DNA of 51,100 nt from Brevundimonas vancanneytii (GCA_945861515.1 CAMAVA010000005.1:1-51100), one strand, 5' to 3'; shown: positions 15,089 through 23,944, counted from the first letter of the stretch. Numbers and translations: made by a program. The notes: generated from the sequence alone by a model not told the origin.

Positions 15089-16138
15089 TCAGCGATCCAG
15101 ACCCAGCAGCCTGCGGTTGGCGTCCCGGTCCACGCCGGTGGCCAGGAAATCGTCGAAGCTCTTGCCGGTGACCTGGATGATATGGTCGCGGATGAAGGTT
15201 GCCCCTTCCCGGGCCCCGTCGACCGGGTCCTTCAGCGCACATTCCCACTCCAGCACCGCCCAGCCCTGGTATCCGTACTGGGCGAACTTGGAGAAGATGG
15301 CCTTGAAGTCGATCTGGCCGTCGCCCAGGGACCGGAACCGCCCGGCCCGCTCCTTCCAGGGCGCATAGCCGCTATAGACCCCCTGGCGACCGGTCGGCCG
15401 GAATTCCGCGTCCTTGACGTGAAACATCCGGATCCGCTCGTGATAGAGGTCGATATATTCCAGATAGTCCAGCTGCTGCAGCAGGAAATGGCTGGGATCA
15501 TAGAGCAGGCAGGCCCGCGGGTGATGGTCCACCCGGTCCCAGAACATCTCGACGGTCGTGCCGTCGAACAGGTCCTCGCTGGGGTGGATTTCATAGCAGA
15601 GATCGACTCCCGCCTCGTCAAAGGCGTCGAGAATCGGCCGCCAGCGGCGCGCCAGTTCGTCAAACGCCTCCTCGATCAGTCCGGCCGGCCGCTGCGGATA
15701 GGGATAGAGATAGGGCCAGGCCAGGGAGCCGGAAAAGGTCACATGGGCGGCCAGTCCCATCCGTTGCGAGGCCTTGGCGCCCAGCAGCACCTGCTCGACC
15801 GCCCAGGCCTGGCGCGCCGCCGGATTGCCCCGCACCCGGGCCGGAGCCGAACCGTCGAACATCTCGTCATAGGCCGGATGGACCGCCACCATCTGGCCCT
15901 GGGTATGGGTCGACAGTTCCGACACTTCCAGGCCCGCCGCGGCCAGGACGCCCTTGACCTCGTCGCAATAGGCGTCGCTTTCCGCCGCCAGTTTCAGGTC
16001 GAACAGCCGCCGGTCCCAGGTGGGGATCTGGACGCCCTTGTAGCCAAGATCGCCGGCCCAGCGGGCGATGGACTCCAGGCTGTTGAACGGCGGCTCATCG
16101 CCCGCAAACTGCGCCAGGAATATAGCCGGCCCCTTCAT
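15089..16138 (-). CDS. TIM-barrel sugar isomerase/epimerase-like protein (first of operon)
   Basis: A 349-residue xylose isomerase-like TIM barrel, longer than its two operon relatives. Landmarks in order: FNSLESIARWAGDLGYKGVQIPTWDRR near residue 18, VSELSTHTQGQMVAVHPAYDEM near residue 76 (substrate loop with two His), LCYEIHPSEDLFDG near residue 185 (Glu ligand), ACLLYDPSHFLLQQLDY near residue 213 (Asp/His), MFHVKDAEF near residue 242 and VLEWECALKDP near residue 300 (Glu). The start is the ATG at 16138, preceded by a G-rich AAGGGGGG ribosome binding site. It opens the operon, and the gap to the upstream dioxygenase gene holds a REPIN-like repeat. Resembles proteins annotated as inosose or 3-keto-sugar metabolism isomerases; the reaction is not determined. 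Confidence 0.87.
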   Translation of the reverse strand: MKGPAIFLAQFAGDEPPFNSLESIARWAGDLGYKGVQIPTWDRRLFDLKLAAESDAYCDEVKGVLAAAGLEVSELSTHTQGQMVAVHPAYDEMFDGSAPARVRGNPAARQAWAVEQVLLGAKASQRMGLAAHVTFSGSLAWPYLYPYPQRPAGLIEEAFDELARRWRPILDAFDEAGVDLCYEIHPSEDLFDGTTVEMFWDRVDHHPRACLLYDPSHFLLQQLDYLEYIDLYHERIRMFHVKDAEFRPTGRQGVYSGYAPWKERAGRFRSLGDGQIDFKAIFSKFAQYGYQGWAVLEWECALKDPVDGAREGATFIRDHIIQVTGKSFDDFLATGVDRDANRRLLGLDR

Positions 16139-16276
16139 GCATCCCCCCCTTGAGCGACCGCCGGCAGCGGGCGGTCCTTGATCTTGTTGTCGCGACGTTA
16201 GCATGCCGCGCGTCAAAGGCGAGGGCTCCCTTGTCGTCCAAAATCATCCTCCGGCCGGTCGGCGGCCCCGGGGCAG

Positions 16277-16391
16277 CGTCCTTCGACACGCCCCTTTCAG
16301 GGGCTACTCAGGATGACGAAAACAGTACTAGAAAGCTCAATTTTTCGTCAGTCTGAGTAGCCTGCGCAGCAGGCGTGTCGAAGACCGCAGG
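16277..16391. repeat. REPIN-like pair of inverted palindromic units downstream of the tauD-like gene
   Basis: Unit A (16277-16320) and unit B (16345-16391) are imperfect inverted copies about 45 nt long around a 24-nt spacer. Each contains the words TTCGACACG and CTACTCAG (or their complement) and its own inner hairpin: CCCC/GGGG in A, CCTGC/GCAGG in B. The same family recurs at 17301-17497. This is the form of a REP doublet mobilised by a RAYT transposase; no such transposase is encoded in this window. Confidence 0.75.
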
Positions 16392-16413
16392 GCTGTTTCA
16401 ACTGCGTTCGGCC

Positions 16414-17262
16414 TCACGCCGCCGCGATCGTCGTCCGATGCAGCAGACGGTCGTGGCCATCATAGCCGCCGGTCGCCGCGTGAAGGACAGAGCGATTGTC
16501 CCACATCAGGAGCGTGTTTTTCCGCCAGCGATGGCGATACTGGAACCGCTCCTGCCCTTGCCAGCGGTAAAGCTCCAGCAGCAGCGGCATGGCCTCTTCA
16601 TCGTCCATGCCCTCGATGCCGATGATATAGCCGATACAGCCGAACAGCCCGTGGCGGCCGGTCTCCGGATGGGGACGGATCAGGGGATGGCGCTGGGTAG
16701 CCTCGGCCTCGCGGGAGGGGCGGATGTCCATGGAGCGGCGGGCGACATCGCCCTCGCCATAGGAGCCTTCCGGGGCATAGGCGCGCTTGGCCGAATGGAT
16801 CGCCACCCGGCCCTCGATCCGGGCCCGCAGGTCGGCCGGCATGGCGTCCAGGGCGGCATGCTGGTTGGCGAACAGGGTGTCGCCGCCGACCGGCGGAATG
16901 GTGATGCCATAGAGGCAGGTGCCGGCCGGGGGCCGGGCCTGAAAACTCCAGTCGCTGTGCCAGGTCTCGGCGAACAGGGGCGAGGTCTCTCCCGCCAGAC
17001 GCTTGACGGCGATCACATGCTGGCGGCCGGGAATGGGGGCGATGAACGGGTCCTCGCCAAAGCCGCCAAAGGCCAGGGTGAAGCGTTCCTGGTCATCATC
17101 GCTGATCACCTGGTCGGGAAAGGCCAGGACATGATGCTCGAGCCAGGCGGCGCGGATCTCGGCGACCTGCCCGGGGTCAAGGGGCCGGGACAGGTCCAGA
17201 CCGGTAACCGTCGCGCCGCAGGCCTGGCCGGACGGTGTGACGGTGATGGTGGCGTCGGTCAT
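16414..17262 (-). CDS. TauD/TfdA family 2-oxoglutarate-dependent dioxygenase
   Basis: A 282-residue non-heme iron enzyme that couples 2-oxoglutarate oxidation to substrate hydroxylation. The iron triad is visible as WHSDWSF (His102, Asp104) and SVLHAATGG (His261). The 2-oxoglutarate-binding Arg is in HRTTIAAA (Arg276). GATVTGLDLSRPLDP at residues 16-30 and VGGDTLFANQHAALDAMP near residue 128 are typical of the family. The substrate may be a sulfonate, an aryloxy acid or a small amine; sequence alone does not tell. The gene stands between two REPIN-like repeat pairs and upstream of the sugar-isomerase operon on the same strand, so read-through into that operon is possible. Confidence 0.9.
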   Translation of the reverse strand: MTDATITVTPSGQACGATVTGLDLSRPLDPGQVAEIRAAWLEHHVLAFPDQVISDDDQERFTLAFGGFGEDPFIAPIPGRQHVIAVKRLAGETSPLFAETWHSDWSFQARPPAGTCLYGITIPPVGGDTLFANQHAALDAMPADLRARIEGRVAIHSAKRAYAPEGSYGEGDVARRSMDIRPSREAEATQRHPLIRPHPETGRHGLFGCIGYIIGIEGMDDEEAMPLLLELYRWQGQERFQYRHRWRKNTLLMWDNRSVLHAATGGYDGHDRLLHRTTIAAA

Positions 17263-17300
17263 GCTTGAGCGTCCCTTCTGAACCGGGGATTTGAGTTTTC

Positions 17301-17497
17301 AGGCTAGCGCGCTTCAGGCGGCTTGTCGAAGACCGCAGGGCTGAGTCAACGGCGAGCGGCCGGCAGGTTGCGTTCTTCGACACGCCCCTTGCAGGGGCTA
17401 CTCAGAATGACGAATTCCGTGATGGACCGTCCCGCGAAACCCAAAATCTTCGTCCGTCTGAGTAGCGGCCTTAGGCCGCGTGTCGAAGACCGCAGGA
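17301..17497. repeat. REPIN-like repeat cluster upstream of the tauD-like gene
   Basis: Three copies of the unit seen at 16277-16391: a partial copy (17301-17343), a forward unit (17371-17414) and an inverted unit (17451-17497). Together with the downstream pair they bracket the dioxygenase gene. Inner hairpins are CCCC/GGGG at 17385-17397 and GCGGCC/GGCCGC at 17465-17479. The cluster fills much of the 367-nt gap 17263-17629, which holds no gene. Confidence 0.72.
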
Positions 17498-17629
17498 CTT
17501 TTGCAGCCAAAAATGGCGATGGGTCCAAACCTGACGGCCTTGTTGAAGCTGGCGCGGAATCATGCGTCCGGAAGACTCAGGGACGATCACCCGGGTCACC
17601 CTTTCTGTCTCACTGGCTAAGACGGCCCC

Positions 17630-18448
17630 ATGCCCGAACATTTCCTCGATCTGCGCCCGACCCACAATTCCCACCGCTGGTATCTGCCGGTCACGCCGGG
17701 CGTGACCGTCGGGCCTGCGGGCAAGGAGTTCCTGTTTGGCGGGGCTGGGATGTCGGCGGCCATCCGGGCCATGGAGCAGACCTGCCAGAGGCCGGTGATC
17801 TGGGCGACGGCCCATTATCTGTCCTTTGCGCCCCTGGGGGCCATCGCCGATTTCGATGTGCACGAGGCAGTGGTGGGCAACAGCATCAGCCAGGTGCGGG
17901 TCGTGGCCCATATCGGCGATCTGCAGGTGCTGACCGTCAATGCCGCCCTGGGAGAGCGCCAGGGCCCCTCGGACCAGTGGCGAAAGGCGCCCGACGTACC
18001 GCCGCCCGAGGATTGCCCGCCGGTCCGGCACTGGCGGGGCAGCAGCAGCGAAAGCATCCATGCCCGGTTCGAAACCCTCCTGGCCGCCGGCCGCTATCCC
18101 ACCCAGAAGATCGAGGGCGGGCGCAGCGAGGATGGCCGACTGGTGACCTGGGTCCGGTCGACGGACGGGCTTTGCGCCTCGGCAGACCTGCTGGCCGTCA
18201 TCGCCGATTTCGTGCCACAGGCCACGTCCCACGCGCTGGGCTATCACGCCGGCGGCAACAGCCTGGACAATACGGTGCGGTTTGGCCGCATCACCCCCAC
18301 CGACTGGATTCTCTGCGACATCCGCATCGAGATGATCGAGAACGGCATCATCCACGGCTCCATCCACCTGTTCTCGCGCGACGGGGTGCTGATGGCGACC
18401 TGCAGCCAGTCCCTGATCCTGCGGGTCCATGCGCCACCGGCGGCCTGA
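17630..18448 (+). CDS. TesB-like acyl-CoA thioesterase (double hotdog)
   Basis: A 272-residue protein with two hotdog repeats, predicted to hydrolyse acyl-CoA thioesters. Repeat 1 includes FLFGGAGMSAAIRAMEQTCQRPVIWATAHYLSF (residues 35-67), the TesB N-terminal helix and strand. The second half has a helix and strands around HALGYHAGGNSLDNTVRFGR (residues 203-222), where Asp sits at the usual catalytic position (SLDN), ending in GVLMATCSQSLILR, the TesB C-terminal strand motif. It precedes an MFS transporter by 62 nt and an enoyl-CoA hydratase on the same strand, in keeping with acyl-CoA turnover. Chain-length preference cannot be inferred. Confidence 0.85.
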   Translation: MPEHFLDLRPTHNSHRWYLPVTPGVTVGPAGKEFLFGGAGMSAAIRAMEQTCQRPVIWATAHYLSFAPLGAIADFDVHEAVVGNSISQVRVVAHIGDLQVLTVNAALGERQGPSDQWRKAPDVPPPEDCPPVRHWRGSSSESIHARFETLLAAGRYPTQKIEGGRSEDGRLVTWVRSTDGLCASADLLAVIADFVPQATSHALGYHAGGNSLDNTVRFGRITPTDWILCDIRIEMIENGIIHGSIHLFSRDGVLMATCSQSLILRVHAPPAA

Positions 18449-18510
18449 CGGGCGCCGACCCTTGCGTCCGGCGTCCGAGTGGCTGATGGAATGCGCCGGG
18501 GGACAGGGTG

Positions 18511-19848
18511 ATGGCCAGAGAGACTTCGACCACGACGGATGGCGCGACTGATGCCGACTCGCTTCCGGACTCCCGTCGCCTGAGGTCCATCCTGGGCGGG
18601 GCGGCCGGCAATGTGCTCGAGACCTTCGACTGGTTCGCCTATGCGGCCTTCGCCCTGTACTTTTCCAAGGTCTTCTTTCCGGCCGACAGCCAGACAGCCC
18701 AGCTGCTGAGCTCGGCGGCGGTCTATGCCGTGGGCTTCTTCGCCCGGCCGCTCGGCGCCTGGATCATGGGCCTCTATGGCGACCGGATCGGCCGCCGGTC
18801 GGCCATGTTGCTGTCTGTGGCCCTGATGGGGGTGGGCTCGCTGATGGTCGCCCTCTGTCCAGGCTATGCCCAGATCGGCGCCTTCGCCCCGGCCATCCTC
18901 GTCTCCGCCCGCATCCTGCAGGGCATCAGCATGGGCGGCGAATATGGCAATGGCGCCACCTACATCTCCGAGATGGCCGGCCGCCGGCATCGCGGCTTCT
19001 GGTCCGGGGTGTTCTACTCGACACTGATGACCGGACAGCTTCTGGCCCTGGGCCTGCTGCTGCTGCTCAACGCTTTGTTGCCCGAGGCCGACATGCGCGA
19101 CTGGGGCTGGCGCATTCCCTTCTTCCTGGGCGGGGTCATGGCCCTTGGCATCCTGTGGGTGCGCCGAGGCATGGACGAGACCCCGTCCTTCACGGCGCTC
19201 AACAAGACCAGGGCGGAAGGCGGCGCCGAGCGGGTCACCACCTTGCGGCTGCTGAGCCGGTATCCCCGCCAGACCCTGACCGTGCTGGGCCTGACGGCCG
19301 GCGGCACGCTCGCCTACTATACCTTCGGAACCTATGTGCAGAAGTTCCTGGCCAATACCGCCGGCTTCACCACCGGCCAGGCCAGCCTGATCACCGCCAG
19401 CGCCATGCTGGTCTTTGTCCTGGCCCAGCCCGCGATGGGCGCCCTGTCCGACCGGGTGGGCCGCCGGCCCCTGCTGATCGCCTTCGGCGTGCTGGGGGCC
19501 CTGTTCACCTGGCCGATTCTCTCGACCCTGGCCCATACCAGCAGCCCCTGGGCCGCGACCGGCCTGGTCACCGCCGCCCTGATGATCGTCTGCGCCTACA
19601 CATCGGTGAACGCCGTGGTGAAGGCCGAGCTGTTCCCTACCGAGCTGAGGGCCCTAGGGGTCTCCCTGCCCTATTCGGTGGCCAATGCCCTGTTCGGCGG
19701 CACGGCGGAATATGTCGCCCTGTGGTTCAAGCAGGACGGCCATGAGAGCCGCTTCTACACCTATGTCACGGTGGTCATCCTGGGGTCACTGCTTGTCTAT
19801 CTGACCATGCGCGATACGGCCAAACACAGCGCCATCGTCGAGGACTGA
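18511..19848 (+). CDS. MFS transporter, metabolite:H+ symporter type
   Basis: A 445-residue inner-membrane transporter with twelve predicted helices. The N-terminus GNVLETFDWFAYAAFALYFSKVFF and FFARPLGAWIMGLYGDRIGRRSAML are hallmarks of the metabolite:H+ symporter branch (KgtP, ProP, CitA relatives), followed by RILQGISMGGEYGNGATYISEMA. A second signature, GALSDRVGRRPLL, follows helix 8. Likely substrates are mono- or dicarboxylates or betaine-like solutes. An in-frame GTG directly precedes the ATG used here. Tight spacing to the thioesterase gene suggests a shared transcript; the enoyl-CoA hydratase downstream is 163 nt away. Confidence 0.9.
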   Translation: MARETSTTTDGATDADSLPDSRRLRSILGGAAGNVLETFDWFAYAAFALYFSKVFFPADSQTAQLLSSAAVYAVGFFARPLGAWIMGLYGDRIGRRSAMLLSVALMGVGSLMVALCPGYAQIGAFAPAILVSARILQGISMGGEYGNGATYISEMAGRRHRGFWSGVFYSTLMTGQLLALGLLLLLNALLPEADMRDWGWRIPFFLGGVMALGILWVRRGMDETPSFTALNKTRAEGGAERVTTLRLLSRYPRQTLTVLGLTAGGTLAYYTFGTYVQKFLANTAGFTTGQASLITASAMLVFVLAQPAMGALSDRVGRRPLLIAFGVLGALFTWPILSTLAHTSSPWAATGLVTAALMIVCAYTSVNAVVKAELFPTELRALGVSLPYSVANALFGGTAEYVALWFKQDGHESRFYTYVTVVILGSLLVYLTMRDTAKHSAIVED

Positions 19849-20011
19849 GGGCAGTCGGGCCGGGCCATAGACTGTTTGTGGCGACCGGGTTCTTCAGTAA
19901 GGAAGGGGCGCAACAACGGTCAAATCCCCTGCGGATCGCGGCGCCGAAGCCGGGATGATCTCAGGCGCATGGGGCCGCCGCCTATCATCTCTCCCGCCAA
20001 AGGGCTGCCTC

Positions 20012-20824
20012 ATGACCGACCAGGCCGACTACCAGACGATCCGTATCGAGAAGAAGGGCGAGGCCGACTGGCTGACCTTCAACCGGCCGGACCAGATGAA
20101 CACCATCAACCTCACCATGGCCCTGGAACTGAACGACTATTTCGGACGGCTCTATCATGATGGCTCGGTGCGGGTTGTGGTCATGCAGGGATCCGGTCGG
20201 TCCTTCTGCGCCGGACTCGACATCAAGGAACGCCATGACGGCAGCGACGAAGCCATGCCGTTCGGCGGCGGCTTCGGATTTCAGGGACTGCTGGCCGATG
20301 TCTACATCAAGATGCGCCGCTGTCCCCAGGTGATCGTCTCCCTGGTGCATGGCCCGGCCTGCGGCGGCGGCTTCGCCTTTGCCCTGGCCTCGGACATCCG
20401 GATCGCCGGCGAAAGCGCGCGGATGAATGCAGCCTTCATCAAGATCGGCCTGACCTCCTGCGACATGGGGGTTAGCTATTTCCTGCCCCGCCTGATCGGC
20501 GCCTCCCTGGCCGCCGAGCTGATGATGACGGGCGATTTCATCCATGCGCCGCGGGCCCTGGCAACGGGCCTGGTCTCGCGGGTAGTCCCGGATGATCAAC
20601 TGCCCTCCGTGGGCGAGGAATTTGTCGAGAAATTGCTGGCTGCCTCGCCCATCGGGCTTCGCATGACCAAGGAAGGCCTGGCCATGGCCATCGACGCCCC
20701 CAGCCTGGAAGCTGCCATGGCGATCGAGAACCGCAACCAGCTGATGTCGAGCCGCAGCGAGGATTTCGGCGAAGGCATGCGAGCCTTCCTCGAGAAGCGC
20801 AAGCCCGTCTACAAGAACCGCTGA
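20012..20824 (+). CDS. Enoyl-CoA hydratase/isomerase family protein
   Basis: A 270-residue crotonase-fold enzyme. The first oxyanion-hole segment is [13 protein letters not shown] near residues 66-78 and the second is [20 protein letters not shown] near residue 113. The first acidic catalytic position falls in the [20 protein letters not shown] stretch (residue 146 onward), where Cys-Asp replaces the usual Glu-rich run. That suggests isomerase or another crotonase activity rather than standard hydratase. The C-terminus ends [17 protein letters not shown], a common form. The start at 20012 begins [20 protein letters not shown]; a longer frame adds 19 codons without family match. It lies 20 nt before trhO. 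Confidence 0.88.
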   Translation: MTDQADYQTIRIEKKGEADWLTFNRPDQMNTINLTMALELNDYFGRLYHDGSVRVVVMQGSGRSFCAGLDIKERHDGSDEAMPFGGGFGFQGLLADVYIKMRRCPQVIVSLVHGPACGGGFAFALASDIRIAGESARMNAAFIKIGLTSCDMGVSYFLPRLIGASLAAELMMTGDFIHAPRALATGLVSRVVPDDQLPSVGEEFVEKLLAASPIGLRMTKEGLAMAIDAPSLEAAMAIENRNQLMSSRSEDFGEGMRAFLEKRKPVYKNR

Positions 20825-20844
20825 GCCTGGCCCCTTCCCCTGAT

Positions 20845-21828
20845 ATGAGTGAAGGTCCCCAGCCGGTTGTCGTCGCCGCCCTCTACCGGTTCTCGCGTTT
20901 CGAGGACTGCCCGGCCCTCAAGGCCGGGCTCGACGCGGTCTGCGCCGGGGCCGGGGTCAGGGGAACGCTGTTGGTGGCGCCGGAAGGCGTCAACGGCACG
21001 ATCGCCGGATCGCTCGCGGGGATCGAGGCGGTCCTGGCCCATATCCGCGCCCTGCCCGGCTGCGCCGATCTGTCGGTCAAGCTGTCGCAGGCGGAGGTCA
21101 CGCCCTTCCTTCGGATGAAGGTCCGGCTCAAGCGCGAGATCGTCACCATGGGCCAGCCGGGCATCGATCCCCTGAAGGACGCCGGCGCCTATGTCACGGC
21201 CGGAGACTGGGACGCCCTGATCGCCGATCCGGACACCATCCTGATCGACACCCGCAATGACTATGAGGTTCGGATCGGGACCTTTGCCGGGGCCGTGAAC
21301 CCGCAGACCGCCAGCTTCCGTGAGTTTCCGGACTGGTTCCGCGCCAATCGCCAGGTTCTCCTGGAGGGACGCTCGGCCCCGAAGGTCGCCATGTTCTGCA
21401 CCGGCGGCATCCGCTGCGAAAAGGCCACAGCCTTCCTCAAGTCCGAGGGGGTGGAAGCGGTCTATCACCTGGACGGCGGCATCCTGAAATACCTGGAAAC
21501 CGTCAGCAGACCGGACAGCGCCTGGCGGGGCGAGTGTTTCGTCTTCGATCAGCGCGTCGCCGTCGGCCCGGGGCTGGCGCCCGGGTCCCATGTCCTGTGC
21601 CACGCCTGCCGCATGCCGGTCACCCCGGAAGACCAAACCTCCCCGCTCTACCAGCCCGGAATCCAGTGCCCCGCCTGTCACGACCACCGGGACGCTCGCC
21701 AGAGGGCAGGCTACGCCGAACGCCAGCGGCAGGTCACCCTGGCGGCCGAGCGGGGCATCGCACATCTGGGGAGTCTCCCGGGGACCGGCTTCGACGAGAC
21801 GCCCTGCGACGAAACCGGCGTGCTATAG
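20845..21828 (+). CDS. trhO: tRNA uridine(34) hydroxylase, rhodanese-like
   Basis: Matches TrhO/YceA, which hydroxylates U34 at C5 in the anticodon of some tRNAs using O2, on the way to 5-methoxy- or 5-carboxymethoxyuridine. Domains: an N-terminal acylphosphatase-like part (residues 10-100, including [16 protein letters not shown]), then a rhodanese domain with [19 protein letters not shown] near residue 135 and the active-site loop [11 protein letters not shown] (Cys185, Cys191). The C-terminal tail carries two CxxC pairs, LCHACRM and QCPACHD, which could bind zinc. Length 327 is normal. It follows an enoyl-CoA hydratase by 20 nt and precedes a PhnD-like gene by 47 nt. Confidence 0.93.
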   Translation: MSEGPQPVVVAALYRFSRFEDCPALKAGLDAVCAGAGVRGTLLVAPEGVNGTIAGSLAGIEAVLAHIRALPGCADLSVKLSQAEVTPFLRMKVRLKREIVTMGQPGIDPLKDAGAYVTAGDWDALIADPDTILIDTRNDYEVRIGTFAGAVNPQTASFREFPDWFRANRQVLLEGRSAPKVAMFCTGGIRCEKATAFLKSEGVEAVYHLDGGILKYLETVSRPDSAWRGECFVFDQRVAVGPGLAPGSHVLCHACRMPVTPEDQTSPLYQPGIQCPACHDHRDARQRAGYAERQRQVTLAAERGIAHLGSLPGTGFDETPCDETGVL

Positions 21829-21875
21829 ACCCACTCGGCCGCTTCGGCCTGTCGAGGATTTGAGGGAAGTTCCGC

Positions 21876-22736
21876 TTGTCGAAACTGTCGCTGGTCATGG
21901 GCGCCGTCGCCTACGCCCCCAAGGTCGTCACCATCTGGGAAGGCTTCAAGGCCTGGTTCGCCCAGCAGGGCTTCGCCTTCGACTATGTCCTCTATTCCAA
22001 CTACGAAGCCCAGGTGGAGGCCCAGTTCGACGGAACCCTGGACCTGGCCTGGAACTCGCCGCTGGCCTGGGTCCGGGCCGACCGGATGGCGCGCAGCCGG
22101 GGCCAGTCGGTCCAGGCCGTGGCGATGCGCAATACCGACTGCAATCTTCGATCGGTTATCGTGGTGCGTGCCGACAGTCCCATCCAGTCCGAGGCTGATC
22201 TGCGGGGCCTGACCCTGGGGGTTGGCGCCATCGACTCGCCCCAGGCTACGCTCCTGCCTCTGCATCATCTGCAGCAGGCCGGACTGAAGGCGGGAGAAGA
22301 CTTCACCGTGCGCCGTTTCGATGTCCTGTGCGGCAAGCATGGCGACCATATCGGCGGCGAGCGGGACGCGGCCAGGGCTCTGATGGCCGGCGAGGTCGAG
22401 GCCAGCTGCATGATCGACGGCAATCACCTGGCATTTGGCCTGGATGGAACCCTGCCGGCCGGAGCAACCCGCATCATTGCCCGCACCGAGCTCTATGATC
22501 ACTGCAACTTCACCACCAGCCCCGGCGCCTCCCAGTCGGCCATCGACCGGTTTGTCGACCTGCTGATGGCGATGAAATGGGACGATCCCCAGGTCAGGCC
22601 GCTGCTGGAACTGGAGGGCCTGAAAAAGTGGAAGCCCGGCCGAACCGAATTCTACCCCGCCCTGGCGGCGGCGGTCGACGAACAGGGCTTCTACGGCCCG
22701 GACGGAAGCATCCTTCGTGCCGACTATCGATATTGA
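21876..22736 (+). CDS. PhnD-like solute-binding-fold protein without signal peptide
   Basis: A 286-residue protein of the PhnD/SsuA/transferrin-type periplasmic binding fold, but with no signal peptide: it begins MSKLSLVMGAVAYAPKVVTI and enters the first strand at once. Further landmarks are LDLAWNSPLAWVRADR near residue 55, LRSVIVVRADSPIQSEADLRG near residue 90 and GVGAIDSPQATLLPLHHL near residue 116, the ligand-hinge region. No ABC permease or ATPase is nearby, which argues against transport. The start is a TTG at 21876 with GAGGGAAG just upstream; an in-frame ATG at 21897 is an alternative but would remove the first strand. The end overlaps the next gene by 20 nt, so the two are almost certainly co-translated. 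Function unknown. Confidence 0.8.
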   Translation: MSKLSLVMGAVAYAPKVVTIWEGFKAWFAQQGFAFDYVLYSNYEAQVEAQFDGTLDLAWNSPLAWVRADRMARSRGQSVQAVAMRNTDCNLRSVIVVRADSPIQSEADLRGLTLGVGAIDSPQATLLPLHHLQQAGLKAGEDFTVRRFDVLCGKHGDHIGGERDAARALMAGEVEASCMIDGNHLAFGLDGTLPAGATRIIARTELYDHCNFTTSPGASQSAIDRFVDLLMAMKWDDPQVRPLLELEGLKKWKPGRTEFYPALAAAVDEQGFYGPDGSILRADYRY

Positions 22737-23919
22737 GGCCCTGGGGCTGGACGAGGGCGGCCTGCTGCTGGTCCGCCGCGCCCTGGCCGCCCTGCCGGTC
22801 GGCCAATGCCTGCAGGTGCGGGGCGCCGGTCCGGAATGGGACCTGCATCTGACGGCCTGGTGCCGGCAACAGGGCCATGACATCGAGACCCGCACTCTGG
22901 AAAGCGGCCGTCTGGAGGTCCGGGTGACCCGCGGACCCTGGGCCGAGGGGCGCTGGCTTGGGGCGCTGCAGACCGGTCAGTCCCGGCTGGCCGCCGGCGA
23001 GCTGCCGGCCGAGACCGCCGATCCGGCCTGGGGCCTGGCCATGCGGGGCGCGACCGTCGAGGCGGGCGGGCCCTCCATCGGTTTTGGCCTTAGCCGGCGC
23101 GACGAGCTGTGGGCCGCCACGGCCGGGGACCTGTATCGCCAGGCCGCCGCGGCCCAGTGGGACCCGGAGACGGCCATAGACTGGAAGGCGCCGTTCGACC
23201 TGCCGCCGGCCATCGAAGCGGCCGTGGCCCAGGTCATGACCTATCTGATCGAGAACGAAAACGCCGCCCTGGTGGTGCCGGCGCGGCATCTTGGCCAGGT
23301 GCATCCGCAGTATCGCGAGGTCCAGCAGGTTCTGGCCCTGCAATGCGCCGATGAGGCCCGGCATATCGAGGTCTTCACCCGCAGGCTGGGCTTGAAGGGC
23401 GCCGCGCCGATGCTGTCCACGGCCGGAGGACAGGCGTCCCTGCACAGTCTGATGCTGGCCCCTGATTTCTCCACAGCGACGTTCCTGCTGTCGGTGCTGG
23501 GCGAAGGCAGCTTCATCACCCTGCTGACCTTCCTGTCGGATCACGCCCCTGATCCGGTGACCCGGCAGATCTGTCGCCTGGCCGCCCGGGACGAGGCCAG
23601 GCATTTGGCCTTCGGGATGGCCCACCTTGAATATCGGCTGTCGGTGCAGCCGGACTACCAGACCCGTCTGCAGAACGCCGTAGAACAACGGCATGACGAA
23701 CTGGCCGACACCGCCGGCCTGAACGAAGAGGTGTTCGATGCCCTGGTGGTGCTGGCCGCCGGGGACCTGACTTCCAGCGCCGTGGCGAAAGGCCATGCGG
23801 CCGTTCACCAGCTGAAACTGGACATGGCCGCCGGTCGCCGGGCGCGGTTACTGCGGCTGGGTTTCGCCCCTGCCGAGGCCCAGAGGCTGGCCGACCTGCA
23901 CACGCGGAACTTCATGTAG
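22717..23919 (+). CDS. TusA-like/ferritin-like di-iron fusion protein
   Basis: A 400-residue protein of two parts. Residues 1-70 (DIEALGLDEGGLLLVRRALAALPVG and on) follow the TusA/SirA fold pattern but lack its Cys-Pro-x-Pro cysteine. Residues 165-310 form a ferritin-like bundle with carboxylate and histidine ligands: LIENENAAL (Glu179/181), DEARHIEVF (Glu213, His216), LGEGSFITL (Glu263) and DEARHLAFG (Glu293, His296). Two ExxH pairs in this order are typical of di-iron oxygenases/oxidases. It starts at a GTG within the 3' end of the PhnD-like gene. The combination points to an O2-dependent enzyme whose substrate or cofactor may be bound by the PhnD-like partner; this is inference. Confidence 0.78.
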   Translation: MPTIDIEALGLDEGGLLLVRRALAALPVGQCLQVRGAGPEWDLHLTAWCRQQGHDIETRTLESGRLEVRVTRGPWAEGRWLGALQTGQSRLAAGELPAETADPAWGLAMRGATVEAGGPSIGFGLSRRDELWAATAGDLYRQAAAAQWDPETAIDWKAPFDLPPAIEAAVAQVMTYLIENENAALVVPARHLGQVHPQYREVQQVLALQCADEARHIEVFTRRLGLKGAAPMLSTAGGQASLHSLMLAPDFSTATFLLSVLGEGSFITLLTFLSDHAPDPVTRQICRLAARDEARHLAFGMAHLEYRLSVQPDYQTRLQNAVEQRHDELADTAGLNEEVFDALVVLAAGDLTSSAVAKGHAAVHQLKLDMAAGRRARLLRLGFAPAEAQRLADLHTRNFM

Positions 23920-23944
23920 GCGTGCGGCCCGAGAAGGGCGTCAG

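Noticed and set aside
21876-22736. Phosphonate transporter binding protein PhnD
   Set aside because: No signal peptide and no PhnC/PhnE-type genes nearby; the overlap with a di-iron protein points elsewhere.
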